This document shows, in pieces, positions 53,475 to 60,672 of a stretch of 64,000 nucleotides of DNA (its first letter is position 1; every line of letters begins with the position of its first letter). The DNA lies in contig JAREWP010000086.1 in NCBI GenBank assembly GCA_029001845.1, forward strand, positions 20,855 to 84,854, read 5' to 3'. The notes beneath the pieces were generated by a model that saw only the letters and a program-made list of their open reading frames with translations, was not told the DNA's origin and did not search any database. Source of the stretch: Candidatus Magnetocorallium paracelense (lineage in GTDB: Bacteria > Nitrospirota > Thermodesulfovibrionia > Thermodesulfovibrionales > Magnetobacteriaceae). Both the position numbers and the translations under genes were made by a program.

Positions 53475-54620
53475 TCATCGCCCCTCTGTTCCCTTTTTTA
53501 AGATATCGAAGTAATCTTTGTACAGAAATCTTCTGTTCCTTGCATACCCTGTGATCTCTTTTAAAATTCCCTTGTCTGTCATATGCTTGACAAGACGACC
53601 GGCCGTAGCGTTTGAAATGCCTGCAATCCTGCAAATGTCATTAATAGTTACAATAGGTGTAGTAAAGAGGTGCTCCAACAGCTTTATTCCCCTTGGATTG
53701 TTTTCAAGGTTGGCTCTGTGTAGTTCCTGCAAGCCGATTATACTTTTTGCAGTGTCCGTAGCTTCTTTAGACACTTCATATATGCCTTTAAGAAAAAACT
53801 TTAACCACCCCTCCCAATCCCCTTTAACTCGAATACCATTCAACCTATCATAATATTCGTCTCTATTCCTTTTGAAATAATAAGAGAGATAAAGCAGCGG
53901 TTTTTGAAGGATGTCTTCATGAACCAGAAGGAATGTAATCAATAGTCTCCCGATTCTGCCGTTACCGTCCAGAAAAGGGTGTATTGTTTCAAATTGAGCA
54001 TGAACCAAAGCATTTTTTATTAATGCAGGCAAGTTGTTTTTTTCATGAATATATGTCTCCAGGTCTCCCAGTAAATCCAATAATAAGTGAGGCGGCGGTG
54101 GTACAAAAGCAGCATTATTAACAGTTGCTCCAGGTGATCCTATCCAATTCTGAGTTCTTCTGAACTCTCCCGGTGACCTGTGCATTCCCCGGACTCCTTT
54201 TAACAACTCTTCATGAATCTCCTTAATCAGCCTGAGCGACAAAGGTAATTCCTTTAATCTTTCCAAACCTCTGTTCATTGCTTTAATGTAATTGACTATT
54301 TCGTCTACGTCCTTAATAATTTCTCCTGTAGACTCATAATCCAGTATATCCATTAACGATGCCTGAGTTCCTTCTATTTGTGAGCTTAACACTGCCTCTT
54401 TTTTGACATACATGGCTACAAAAATATCGGGATCAGGCAGTATAAAGGCTGTTCCGTCCAGTCTGCCCAAGGCTCGATCCGCTTGTGAAAGGAGATCATG
54501 CAGCTCATTATCCCATACTATTGACGGCTCCGGCGGTAGCGGCTTGGGAACAAAAGCTTTAAATCCCTCTGCCTGCTTGATGTAGGTGCCTGCCCTTGAT
54601 GAGAAATCTTTTGTTTTCAT
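53475..54620 (-). CDS. Fic-family AMPylase-like protein with HTH
   Basis: A 381-aa protein. The Fic motif HPFLDGNGRIGR (214-225) is complete, and the inhibitory motif SSQIEG (79-84, S/TxxxE-G/N) is in the N-terminal Fic_N domain, so it is a class II self-inhibited enzyme. A C-terminal winged-helix region (TINDICRIAGISNATAGRLVKHM) could bind its own operator. ATG 54620 is preferred over the TTG one codon earlier. The gene is bracketed by two tRNA-end-like sequences. By family knowledge it transfers AMP (or another NMP) onto target proteins. Confidence 0.88.
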   Translation of the reverse strand: MKTKDFSSRAGTYIKQAEGFKAFVPKPLPPEPSIVWDNELHDLLSQADRALGRLDGTAFILPDPDIFVAMYVKKEAVLSSQIEGTQASLMDILDYESTGEIIKDVDEIVNYIKAMNRGLERLKELPLSLRLIKEIHEELLKGVRGMHRSPGEFRRTQNWIGSPGATVNNAAFVPPPPHLLLDLLGDLETYIHEKNNLPALIKNALVHAQFETIHPFLDGNGRIGRLLITFLLVHEDILQKPLLYLSYYFKRNRDEYYDRLNGIRVKGDWEGWLKFFLKGIYEVSKEATDTAKSIIGLQELHRANLENNPRGIKLLEHLFTTPIVTINDICRIAGISNATAGRLVKHMTDKGILKEITGYARNRRFLYKDYFDILKKGTEGR

Positions 54621-54722
54621 CAATGAAAATATGGCCTCTCTCAGAGTTTTATATTTTCATTATACTAAAAAAATGAAAATATAAACATCGTTTTTTCTTT
54701 ATGTTTTCATCGGTGAAAATAT
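54614..54722. promoter_or_regulatory. Triple dyad operator array upstream of the Fic gene
   Basis: Three TTTTCAT/ATGAAAA dyads: 54614-54629 (overlapping the start codon), 54650-54683 (TATATTTTCAT ... ATGAAAATATA) and 54701-54722 (TGTTTTCAT-CGG-TGAAAATA). They fit repeated binding of one dimeric regulator, perhaps the Fic protein's own HTH domain. Confidence 0.65.
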
Positions 54723-54770
54723 ATTGAAGAAGAACGAGGTCAATAAAGGAGTGAGTTATATACAGAAAAT

Positions 54771-54794
54771 AGAGACGAGGGAATCGAACCCGCG
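54771..54794 (-). repeat. Second tRNA/tmRNA 3'-end-like fragment
   Basis: The minus strand reads CGCGGGTTCGATTCCCTCGT followed by CTCT, a T-loop-type GGGTTCGATTCCC. No anticodon or D-arm follows in the proper place, and no CCA is encoded. It is a probable degraded attachment sequence at the other side of the Fic cassette. Confidence 0.6.
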
Positions 54795-54830
54795 TCAATG
54801 CTTGCAAATTATGGCTTGGTGAGTGGTTCT

Positions 54831-54848
54831 GGAACGAAAACGGAACGA
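54831..54848. repeat. Direct repeat beside the second tRNA-like fragment
   Basis: GGAACGA occurs twice, at 54831 and 54842, separated by four bases. It mirrors the tandem repeat near the first tRNA fragment and may be an integrase arm site. Confidence 0.4.
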
Positions 54849-54859
54849 GTGGGGTAATT

Positions 54860-55414
54860 TTAGTGAGTCCTATGAGAAAAAGAACTGCTTTGACTTAAAA
54901 GCTTTTCTACACGCTGTATACTTTCTTTAGCGTCTGATAGTGTTATGTGTGGTTTTAATTCATTGATTTTATATGCGCATTCTTCTTGATCGGAAATTTC
55001 ATTTTCAAGCTTTACATACAATGCAGTGGCAAGTTTTTCAAGCTCTCTGACAGAGCAGGCTGATATTTCGGTTGCAATAAATTCAAACTGTTCACCGTAT
55101 TTTTTTATGGCGGACTGAAACCTGTCTGTTACTTTTTCTGCAAGGCTTCCTTTGACATATGAAGGACCAAACGGATATTGAGGAACAGTTGTAAGAAGAT
55201 TAATAGCCTTCATCTCACCAAGCTCATATTTTAAATCGAAAGAATATGGACCGTGTTTATAAAGAATAAAATCGTAACCAAAAGGTATAGTAAAGACTTT
55301 TTGCAGGAAGTATATGACTTTCTGTATGTGAGTCTCCCCACACCAGCTTTTTTCACCCTTCATTTTCTCTATTAACCCTATTAAAAGGGCTTTCCTTTTA
55401 AAGTCTTCCATCAT
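54860..55414 (-). CDS. Panacea/DUF4065-like phage-associated protein
   Basis: A 184-aa protein. The N-terminal part (HIQKVIYFLQKVFTIPFGY, FILYKHGPYSFDL) resembles the DUF4065/Panacea domain (helical, often an antitoxin or phage-associated protein). It ends the operon XRE - IrrE-like - this gene. Family members next to toxins act as general antitoxins; here a toxin partner is not evident, although the IrrE-like gene is adjacent. Start could be M1 or M2. Confidence 0.7.
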   Translation of the reverse strand: MMEDFKRKALLIGLIEKMKGEKSWCGETHIQKVIYFLQKVFTIPFGYDFILYKHGPYSFDLKYELGEMKAINLLTTVPQYPFGPSYVKGSLAEKVTDRFQSAIKKYGEQFEFIATEISACSVRELEKLATALYVKLENEISDQEECAYKINELKPHITLSDAKESIQRVEKLLSQSSSFSHRTH

Positions 55415-55417
55415 TCT

Positions 55418-55563
55418 GACTATCTATCAGGCTTTTATTGTTTGTTTCTAATATATCTTTTTTATTACTTATGAAGTCTTTTTTGTCCTTTTCGTTTATA
55501 TGCGGAGCAACAAAAACATAATCAATTACTATAGAAGGAAGTATTGCAGGGTTTATAGTAATT
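55418..55563 (-). pseudogene. Out-of-frame extension of the IrrE-like gene
   Basis: After the IrrE-like stop, the neighbouring frame continues KITINPAILPSIVIDYVFVA and then PHINEKDKKDF.. with no start codon, ending just inside the next gene's start. One T fewer in the TTTT at the junction (55564-55570) would fuse it to ..YHRRF. It is either a recent frameshift, a programmed shift or a sequencing slip. Confidence 0.45.
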
Positions 55564-56181
55564 TTAAAATCGTCTGTGGTAGCCCAACATCTTTAGTCTG
55601 CTTCTGGCAGCAGAGAAATTTATGTCAAAGTAATGCGTCATTTTAGTGGCTAATTTGCCTACTATATGCTCATTAGACATTGAATCTATATCTATATCTA
55701 TAGTTAGAGTTAGCTGATCTACTATCTCTTCAACCATGTTTTTTTTCATAAGAATTGCAGAAGATAAGGAACGAGCGTCGTTTTCTATGTAGTTTCTGTC
55801 TTTCTCCGGTAAACTGAAATATATCTTATTTCGCTCTTCTATTGACTTACAGTTACCAAAGATATCATGATGTATAAGATAATGCGCTAACTCTTCACCG
55901 AGAGTAAACCTGTATTTCTTTTCTTTCCTGTCATCATCAAGTAATATGTTGTCAATGAATATACGGTTTGAGTCCTTGATTATGAATGCCCATGTGTCAT
56001 AGTTGGATTTTAAGCCGTGGAAAGTGTCAGGTATAAGATTGTATTTTTTTATTATGAAGGATTCTATGTCGAGCCTGTACTCATTATAAAATTCGCCTGC
56101 ATCGCTTAGTTCTTTTTGGGCTATTCTTTCTATTTCAAATAGTTTATAGAATTTGATCTTGAGGTTTTCTGTATTTGCCAC
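55564..56181 (-). CDS. ImmA/IrrE-like protein with altered active site
   Basis: A 205-aa protein with the fold's typical RFTLGEELAHYLIHHDIFG (residues 91-109). The first His of the HExxH zinc motif is replaced by Glu (EELAH), so classical metallopeptidase activity is doubtful, though EExxH forms occur in the superfamily. It overlaps the XRE gene by 38 bases. ImmA-type proteins normally cleave the cognate XRE repressor to induce a mobile element. Confidence 0.8.
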   Translation of the reverse strand: MANTENLKIKFYKLFEIERIAQKELSDAGEFYNEYRLDIESFIIKKYNLIPDTFHGLKSNYDTWAFIIKDSNRIFIDNILLDDDRKEKKYRFTLGEELAHYLIHHDIFGNCKSIEERNKIYFSLPEKDRNYIENDARSLSSAILMKKNMVEEIVDQLTLTIDIDIDSMSNEHIVGKLATKMTHYFDINFSAARSRLKMLGYHRRF

Positions 56182-56539
56182 TTTTTATATCTTCAACAAT
56201 TCCTTTTAACTGCTCTTCTCCCACTTCTTCATCTTCCACTGTTCTAAGTAACGCAGGAATAACTGCATTGTTTTTGATGAGTTTCTTTAAATCGGCAGGT
56301 ATATCGTCTCGTGATTGAGAGGCCAGGTCATAAAAAGTCCTTTGCTCTTCAGTGGATAAATCAAGTTTAGTTGAAATAAGCTTAAGTTTATCTTCAGCAG
56401 GGGCAGGTAACGAACCGCTTTCTATGCTGCAATAGTTTGAAGGCTGCATACCAATGACTTTAGCAAATTCTCTTAAGCCGAGCTTTGACTGCAATCTTTT
56501 TTGTCTTAAAAATTCAAAAAAAGTTAGGCTGTTCAGCAT
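56144..56539 (-). CDS. XRE-family transcriptional repressor
   Basis: A 131-aa protein with an N-terminal HTH (LRQKRLQSKLGLREFAKVIG then MQPSNYCSIESGSLP) and an acidic C-terminal tail. It is the first gene of the XRE - IrrE-like - Panacea-like operon. GGAGG precedes the ATG, and a perfect dyad at 56551-56570 in the promoter is its likely operator. Confidence 0.85.
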   Translation of the reverse strand: MLNSLTFFEFLRQKRLQSKLGLREFAKVIGMQPSNYCSIESGSLPAPAEDKLKLISTKLDLSTEEQRTFYDLASQSRDDIPADLKKLIKNNAVIPALLRTVEDEEVGEEQLKGIVEDIKSGKYRKPQDQIL

Positions 56540-56550
56540 TGCTTACCTCC

Positions 56551-56570
56551 TGTTATAATTCATTATAACA
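56551..56570. promoter_or_regulatory. Operator dyad of the XRE operon
   Basis: TGTTATAAT-TC-ATTATAACA has perfect 9-base arms around two bases. It lies 12 bases upstream of the XRE start codon and includes a TTATAAT-type -10, so binding would block transcription. Confidence 0.72.
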
Positions 56571-57116
56571 CTTTAAACATCATTAATCAACGAGTACTTC
56601 ATATAATTATCTCAGAAAATCCAGGCTTTGAAGGTGACATGGCGGTAATGTAATGCCTTGTAATGATTCTATTAAAAATCGACCTCTCAGAATGCGCCGT
56701 AAAGCGATAATCGGAGGCAATTAATAGATTGCATCGGGTGTGAAACAGAGGGGCTTACAATGGCTCTGAGGCGGTTATATTGAAATGCGTTTATTTTACC
56801 CGACAAGAAAGACCGGAAGTGGTGGTTTTATGGTTTTCAGTCAGGGGTTTTCTGGATTAAGCTTTCCTGTGTAAGGCTTGATTCCTGAAACCTTACACAA
56901 ATAGATGTTACTGAATCATTTGGATCTGCTTGCAGGCAGTTATCATTTATGCTATATCTATCAACCTTGATGTCTCCGGAGATATGTTCCGGATGATATA
57001 TATGGCAGGCTATTCCCAGGCGCTTTGGCGGATCGGGCGGGGAGGGTTGATAGATTTGGCAGAGAGTCGGATAAAAAGACCTTTAGGAGGTTCCTACAGG
57101 AAAAATGCTTTTATGT
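56571..57116. other. Region with duplicated unit F (copy 1)
   Basis: From about 56950 to 57110 this region is related to 59180-59333. In the plus-strand frame both copies encode SG(D/E)xFRMxxxAGY...RIGRG...DLAxxRxKRxL. Here a 76-codon frame is open (56930-57160, MQAVIIYAISINLDVSGDMF..). The rest (56571-56930) has no gene I can support. Confidence 0.45.
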
Positions 57117-57512
57117 TTAGAGAGATGATGTTGATAAGGGTAATAGCAGTCCGCTCATGATCAGGGTGGGGATCAAAAGTGACAGGAACGCTTTATTGCG
57201 ATAGCATGATCTGAAATAGTGGAAAAATTCCTCAATAAGCATAGTGACAAGAACAAAAAAACCGATTATCGGGAAAAAGATAATCGGGATAATCGGAACA
57301 AGCAGAGGGGCTGCAATGAGCATATCCCAATCACCCGTGAACCAAGCTGTGCAGACATAAAGGATCGTCGAGTAAAACCAAGCGATCCTGATCATTTTTC
57401 TGTATGTATAATCAGGTTCAGGTCCAAATAAAGTATACTCGTAGATATTCACGATATCGGTACTTCTCTCAGTTCGTTCTTCCGTAGCTTCTATACAACA
57501 GTGGTTGACCAT
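57117..57512 (-). CDS. Hypothetical membrane protein of the island
   Basis: A 131-aa protein with three hydrophobic helices (IRIAWFYSTILYVCTAWF, APLLVPIIPIIFFPIIGFFVLV, LSLLIPTLIMSGLLLPLS). The N-terminus is soluble with a CC pair. It lies directly beside unit F copy 1, as a second small membrane-anchored protein (59314) lies beside unit F copy 2. No function is recognised. Confidence 0.55.
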   Translation of the reverse strand: MVNHCCIEATEERTERSTDIVNIYEYTLFGPEPDYTYRKMIRIAWFYSTILYVCTAWFTGDWDMLIAAPLLVPIIPIIFFPIIGFFVLVTMLIEEFFHYFRSCYRNKAFLSLLIPTLIMSGLLLPLSTSSL

Positions 57513-57522
57513 GTTTTTTAAC

Positions 57523-57702
57523 TCAGGATGCAGCTTTCTTGCTGTCTTCTATGAATTCATCAAGATTTTTGATATCGAAAAGAGTCCGCTTGCCTATTTT
57601 AATTGTCGTCAACCTGTTTTCCTTCATTAGGTTATAAAGTGTTGCTCTGCTAATTCTTAAATATTCAGACGCTTCCTTTATTGTTAAAAGCCTGCTCTCC
57701 AT
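57523..57702 (-). CDS. Excisionase-type helix-turn-helix protein
   Basis: A 59-aa protein (MESRLLTIKEASEYLRISRA..): the LTIKEASEYLRISRATLYNLMKEN pattern is the MerR-like/excisionase HTH, followed by the winged IGKRTLFD. Probably an excisionase or small DNA-binding regulator of the mobile island. It is followed on the same strand by the membrane protein and preceded by a second similar HTH protein. Confidence 0.8.
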   Translation of the reverse strand: MESRLLTIKEASEYLRISRATLYNLMKENRLTTIKIGKRTLFDIKNLDEFIEDSKKAAS

Positions 57703-57728
57703 GATTGTTATTATAATATTTTCTATTT

Positions 57729-57911
57729 TTATTCAGTGCTGTTTTCTATAAGTTTCTCAATATCAGTTTTAATAATTCTTGTAGTTTTAGTGCCAAGCTT
57801 TACTCTGCGTAGTTTACCTTCTTTTAAAAGTCTCCAGATAGTAGGCTCAGATACTTTCAACATTTTTGCTGCTTCCTTAACTGTCAATAAATCGTCTTTG
57901 CTATGGCTCAT
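57729..57911 (-). CDS. Excisionase-type helix-turn-helix protein
   Basis: A 60-aa protein with LTVKEAAKMLKVSEPTIWRL and LKEGKLRRVKLG, the same MerR/excisionase HTH fold as the 57523 gene. The two are clearly paralogous. Divergent from the antirepressor gene; the promoter region between them is shared. Confidence 0.82.
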   Translation of the reverse strand: MSHSKDDLLTVKEAAKMLKVSEPTIWRLLKEGKLRRVKLGTKTTRIIKTDIEKLIENSTE

Positions 57912-57963
57912 AATTTTTTTCCTTTTTTTTCTATCATTTAATAAATAACTCTATCAAAACCTA

Positions 57964-57992
57964 TTGACTTATGTCAATTAGAATGATATAAT
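57964..57992 (+). promoter_or_regulatory. Sigma-70 type promoter for the antirepressor operon
   Basis: TTGACT (57964-57969), a 17-base spacer and TATAAT (57987-57992), with a leader of about 85 bases to the ATG at 58079. It sits between divergent regulator genes, so the adjacent HTH proteins may act here. Confidence 0.7.
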
Positions 57993-58078
57993 GATATTAA
58001 TTGATAGGAATAAAAGTTAACATGAAGGTTTTGATTCTAATGTTAAGTTTGAAAATCAAATTATAAAGGAGATAAAAT

Positions 58079-58738
58079 ATGGATAATTTAGAGTTACTTG
58101 AAAAGCAGTTTTCAGGTGAAATTATCACTGACACAGAGTTTAATAAGGTAGAGAATGCTCTTGTACCAATTGATACAAGATATGAAGAATTCAATGGTGA
58201 ACCTATCCGTATATCCATAATCTCTGACAATGGCGAAAAAGTGCCATTAATATCTCTAACAGCTATCTCTGCATATACAGGTCATGACAAAAAAGGTCTT
58301 TGGAACCTAATTAATGGCGATTTGCTTATAAAAGAGTGGTCAACTATGGTTGTAATGACCACAGTTGACGGTAAAAAACGTGAAGTTTTAGCCCTTACCC
58401 TTGATGGTTTTATCGGTCTGATGGTCAAAATCAACCCCAAAAGGATTAAAAATATCGAAAGAAGAGAAAGGATTTTAGCTTTTCAGAGATGGGCTATTCC
58501 TACTCTTCGTAAGATCATGTTCATGGAAAAGTATCACCTTGATTCTGACAGGATACCTCTGACCGCTCAGGAGATGAATGTTATCTTTGATATGATCAAG
58601 TATTATGAGAAGACCCGGAGCACCAATACTTATCAGCTTCTTCAAAAGACTCTACAAAAGGTCTATCCGGACTTTGTGCTTTCTGACAGGGAGTCTATGG
58701 ATAAGATCGTAACTCAACTTAAACTACAATTCAACTGA
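58079..58738 (+). CDS. Phage antirepressor N-terminal domain protein
   Basis: A 219-aa protein. The N-terminal part (IRISIISDNGEKVPLISLTA..GLWNLINGDLLIKEW..) matches the P22-type antirepressor N-terminal domain. It ends in a helical segment. By analogy, it would bind and inactivate the mobile element's repressor. An AAAGGAG ribosome site precedes ATG 58079. Confidence 0.78.
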   Translation: MDNLELLEKQFSGEIITDTEFNKVENALVPIDTRYEEFNGEPIRISIISDNGEKVPLISLTAISAYTGHDKKGLWNLINGDLLIKEWSTMVVMTTVDGKKREVLALTLDGFIGLMVKINPKRIKNIERRERILAFQRWAIPTLRKIMFMEKYHLDSDRIPLTAQEMNVIFDMIKYYEKTRSTNTYQLLQKTLQKVYPDFVLSDRESMDKIVTQLKLQFN

Positions 58739-58758
58739 CTCATGAATGAGGTGCTGTT

Positions 58759-58887
58759 ATGGACGATCTGATTACTTTTGTCTTAATACACATTGGTTGG
58801 GCAGGGCTGTTGTGTATAGGAGATTTTACGGTGACTGTTGTCGATAAGACGAGAGCCATATTACTGCTAAAGAGGATAGGAAAATGA
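58759..58887 (+). CDS. Small hydrophobic island peptide
   Basis: A 42-aa frame (MDDLITFVLIHIGWAGLLCIG..) with one hydrophobic helix and a basic C-terminus. Its stop overlaps the start of the next gene (ATGA), and GAGGTG lies upstream, which supports translation. No function is recognised. Confidence 0.5.
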   Translation: MDDLITFVLIHIGWAGLLCIGDFTVTVVDKTRAILLLKRIGK

Positions 58888-59162
58888 TTTGTAAAGAATG
58901 CGGAAGTAAGCTTACTACCAAAAGGACTATTCCTCAAGGACTTTCTGTTATCAGGGAGAGGAGGTGTAGTGAGTGCAATGTATCATATGAGACCATCGAG
59001 CTTAACAGAGACGATTACTTAAATGAAATTGAGGATTACAAGAGCAGGCTTAAAGAGGAGAGGCGTAAGACGCTACAGGCCAAGGCTGATTATCATGAGG
59101 TATTGAGAGCCGTCAGTCTGATCGGCAGGCATGTTAAGAGAATGGAAAGCACCGAGGGCTGA
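58884..59162 (+). CDS. Zinc-ribbon/coiled-coil small protein
   Basis: A 92-aa protein. Four Cys (CKEC at residues 3-6 and RRCSEC at about 27-31) form a zinc ribbon like that of NrdR or transcription factor-type ribbons, and a charged coiled-coil follows. Likely a nucleic-acid- or protein-binding accessory gene of the island. Confidence 0.65.
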   Translation: MICKECGSKLTTKRTIPQGLSVIRERRCSECNVSYETIELNRDDYLNEIEDYKSRLKEERRKTLQAKADYHEVLRAVSLIGRHVKRMESTEG

Positions 59163-59179
59163 TCCTGTAATGATATATG

Positions 59180-59312
59180 TATCAATATCAGGGCCTCCGG
59201 GGAGCTGTTCCGGATGTTAAATATAGCAGGTTATTTCCCGGAGCCGGGGCGGATCGGGCGGGGATCATCGGCAGATTTAGCAAAGGTTAGAAAAAGGACT
59301 TTATTGAGGAAT
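59180..59312. repeat. Duplicated unit F, copy 2
   Basis: In the plus-strand frame, no ATG is found but the peptide ICINIRASGELFRMLNIAGY...RIGRG...DLAKVRKRTLL is related to 56958-57090. Many of the differences between the two copies fall at third codon positions, suggesting protein-level conservation. Confidence 0.5.
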
Positions 59313-59313
59313 A

Positions 59314-59601
59314 TTACATGAAGAATGCTTTCATAATAAGAGAGACAACTCCGGCAATCACAACACCAATCATCCATTTTAGGAGTTTAAGCTCTGAGCG
59401 TATGTCGATATTGTCTACCTTTAAGGCATTGATATCATCCTTTAAAGCCATGATATCGTCTTTTGTAGCCACTTCTTTTACAAGGTTTTGTTTTATCTTG
59501 TCGGTATCGGGTTCAATCTCCCTGATAACTTCAACAAAAGCGTCCGTAGCATCATCTCCGAGCTTCTCTCTCAATGCCCTTGGTATGGTTATAACTGCCA
59601 T
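59314..59601 (-). CDS. Coiled-coil protein with C-terminal membrane anchor (LA_3696/DUF1640-like)
   Basis: A 95-aa protein starting MAVITIPRALREKLGDDATD. The middle (MALKDDINALKVDNIDIRSELKLLKW) is a coiled coil and the C-terminus (MIGVVIAGVVSLIMKAFFM) a membrane anchor. This matches a small family frequently found on mobile elements near toxin-antitoxin genes, of unknown function. Confidence 0.72.
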   Translation of the reverse strand: MAVITIPRALREKLGDDATDAFVEVIREIEPDTDKIKQNLVKEVATKDDIMALKDDINALKVDNIDIRSELKLLKWMIGVVIAGVVSLIMKAFFM

Positions 59602-59693
59602 GGCTTTATTATATATCGCATATGGTCATAAACACAATAGATGTATTCGGTGAAGAGTTGCCTGTTTAGTTTATATAGGCTGAAGGAGACGCT

Positions 59694-59873
59694 ATGCCGA
59701 CAATTAAAGTAAGCGAGTATACCTACAGTGAATTATTAAAAGATACTCCAGATGCGATTAATGACAATGACAGGCTGGTAACAGTCATTGTCAACGCCCG
59801 ACATTATAAGGGCATACATGAGGAACATTTGAGAGATATGGAAAGAGAATTAAGCGGGGCGCCAAAAAAATAA
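59694..59873 (+). CDS. Small hypothetical protein (antitoxin-like size)
   Basis: A 59-aa acidic protein (MPTIKVSEYTYSELLKDTPD..). GAAGGAG lies just upstream of ATG 59694. The KVSEYTYSELLK start resembles short antitoxin-like N-termini. No partner toxin is seen. Confidence 0.5.
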   Translation: MPTIKVSEYTYSELLKDTPDAINDNDRLVTVIVNARHYKGIHEEHLRDMERELSGAPKK

Positions 59874-59883
59874 AAACCTGTAG

Positions 59884-60163
59884 GGGGGGGGGTATTGTTT
59901 TTTGAAGTTCCTGACGTTCCTGAAGTGTACAACCATTAGAAAGCTTTGAAATACAAGGATTTAAGATTACCTGGTAAATGAGTTGAAACGTTCCAATGAC
60001 GTTCCTTACGAAGTTCCAGTAAAAATAGTGGAAACATTTGATAACGTCAAAAGAACTTCGTATTTTCAATAGAAGTTCCAGTACAAATCCTTATATTACA
60101 AGCTTTTATAATGGTTTTTTTATGCAGGAACGTCAGGAACTTCGAAAAACACCCCCCCCCCAG
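59884..60163. repeat. Large inverted-repeat region with poly-G/poly-C ends and GTTCC iterons
   Basis: Left arm: a run of about nine to ten Gs then TATTGTTTTTTGAAGTTCCT and GACGTTCCTG (59884-59922). Right arm: CAGGAACGTCAGGAACTTCG then AAAAACA and a run of about ten Cs (60125-60163). Between them GTTCC/GGAAC-type units recur (GACGTTCC, GAAGTTCC). Structure of this kind may be a replication origin, a recombination site or a mobile palindrome. No gene is supported here. Confidence 0.75.
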
Positions 60164-60315
60164 AGACTAATATAAAAATAAATAAAGGGGTTCAGTAAAA
60201 AAAGTTTTGCAGTAACAGTGGTTGTGAAATGGCATTAAATCCAATTAAGCTGCTTTATGTAATGTTTTGTAATAGTGAGGATGGGGGAGATTTAGTAAGT
60301 CTTAGCTGATGAGGA
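60164..60315. other. Intergenic region, no gene seen
   Basis: A gap between the poly-C arm and the ribbon-helix-helix gene. A/T-rich and with no visible repeats or signals. Confidence 0.4.
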
Positions 60316-60465
60316 CTATTTCTTTTTTTTTGCTTTTTGCTGTTCATTCAAATAATTTTGTATCAATTCCGTAACCAGTTCTTTTAGTGTTTTTCCTTCT
60401 GTTGTGGCTGCTATTTTCAATTGTTTTTGCAGCTCCTCAGAGTATTCAATTATTAGCTTAGGCAT
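60316..60465 (-). CDS. Ribbon-helix-helix protein
   Basis: A 49-aa protein: PKLIIEYSEELQKQLKIAAT, then EGKTLKELVTELIQNYLNEQ and a lysine tail, the CopG/Arc-type strand-helix-helix pattern. Such proteins bind short palindromic operators as dimers. It is divergent from the recombinase gene, whose promoter region contains several AAATATTT dyads. Confidence 0.75.
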   Translation of the reverse strand: MPKLIIEYSEELQKQLKIAATTEGKTLKELVTELIQNYLNEQQKAKKKK

Positions 60466-60487
60466 TATAACCCCCTTTATATGATTT

Positions 60488-60598
60488 TACATATAATAAC
60501 AAATATTTAAATATTTTGTATATAGGAGCACCATTGTATTGACAAATATTTATTTATTTGTTATTATTAGCAATAAATATTTGAATATTTGTCAATTC
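60488..60598. promoter_or_regulatory. Promoter of the recombinase gene with clustered operators
   Basis: -35 TTGACA (60539-60544), a 17-base spacer and -10 TATTAT (60562-60567). Around it lie dyads AACAAATATTTAAATATTTTG (60498-60518) and AATAAATATTTGAATATTTG (60571-60592), plausible sites for the divergent ribbon-helix-helix protein. Confidence 0.65.
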
Positions 60599-60672
60599 TA
60601 AAGAGTTGGCGGCATGGATAGCATAGAGTTGATTTATAAAAAAATTCATTTGATAAAAATGGAGGGAATAGT

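Noticed and set aside
59791..60069. Minus-strand frame across the left arm of the inverted repeat
   Set aside because: It is created by the repeat structure, has low-complexity poly-C content at its C-terminus and no ribosome site.
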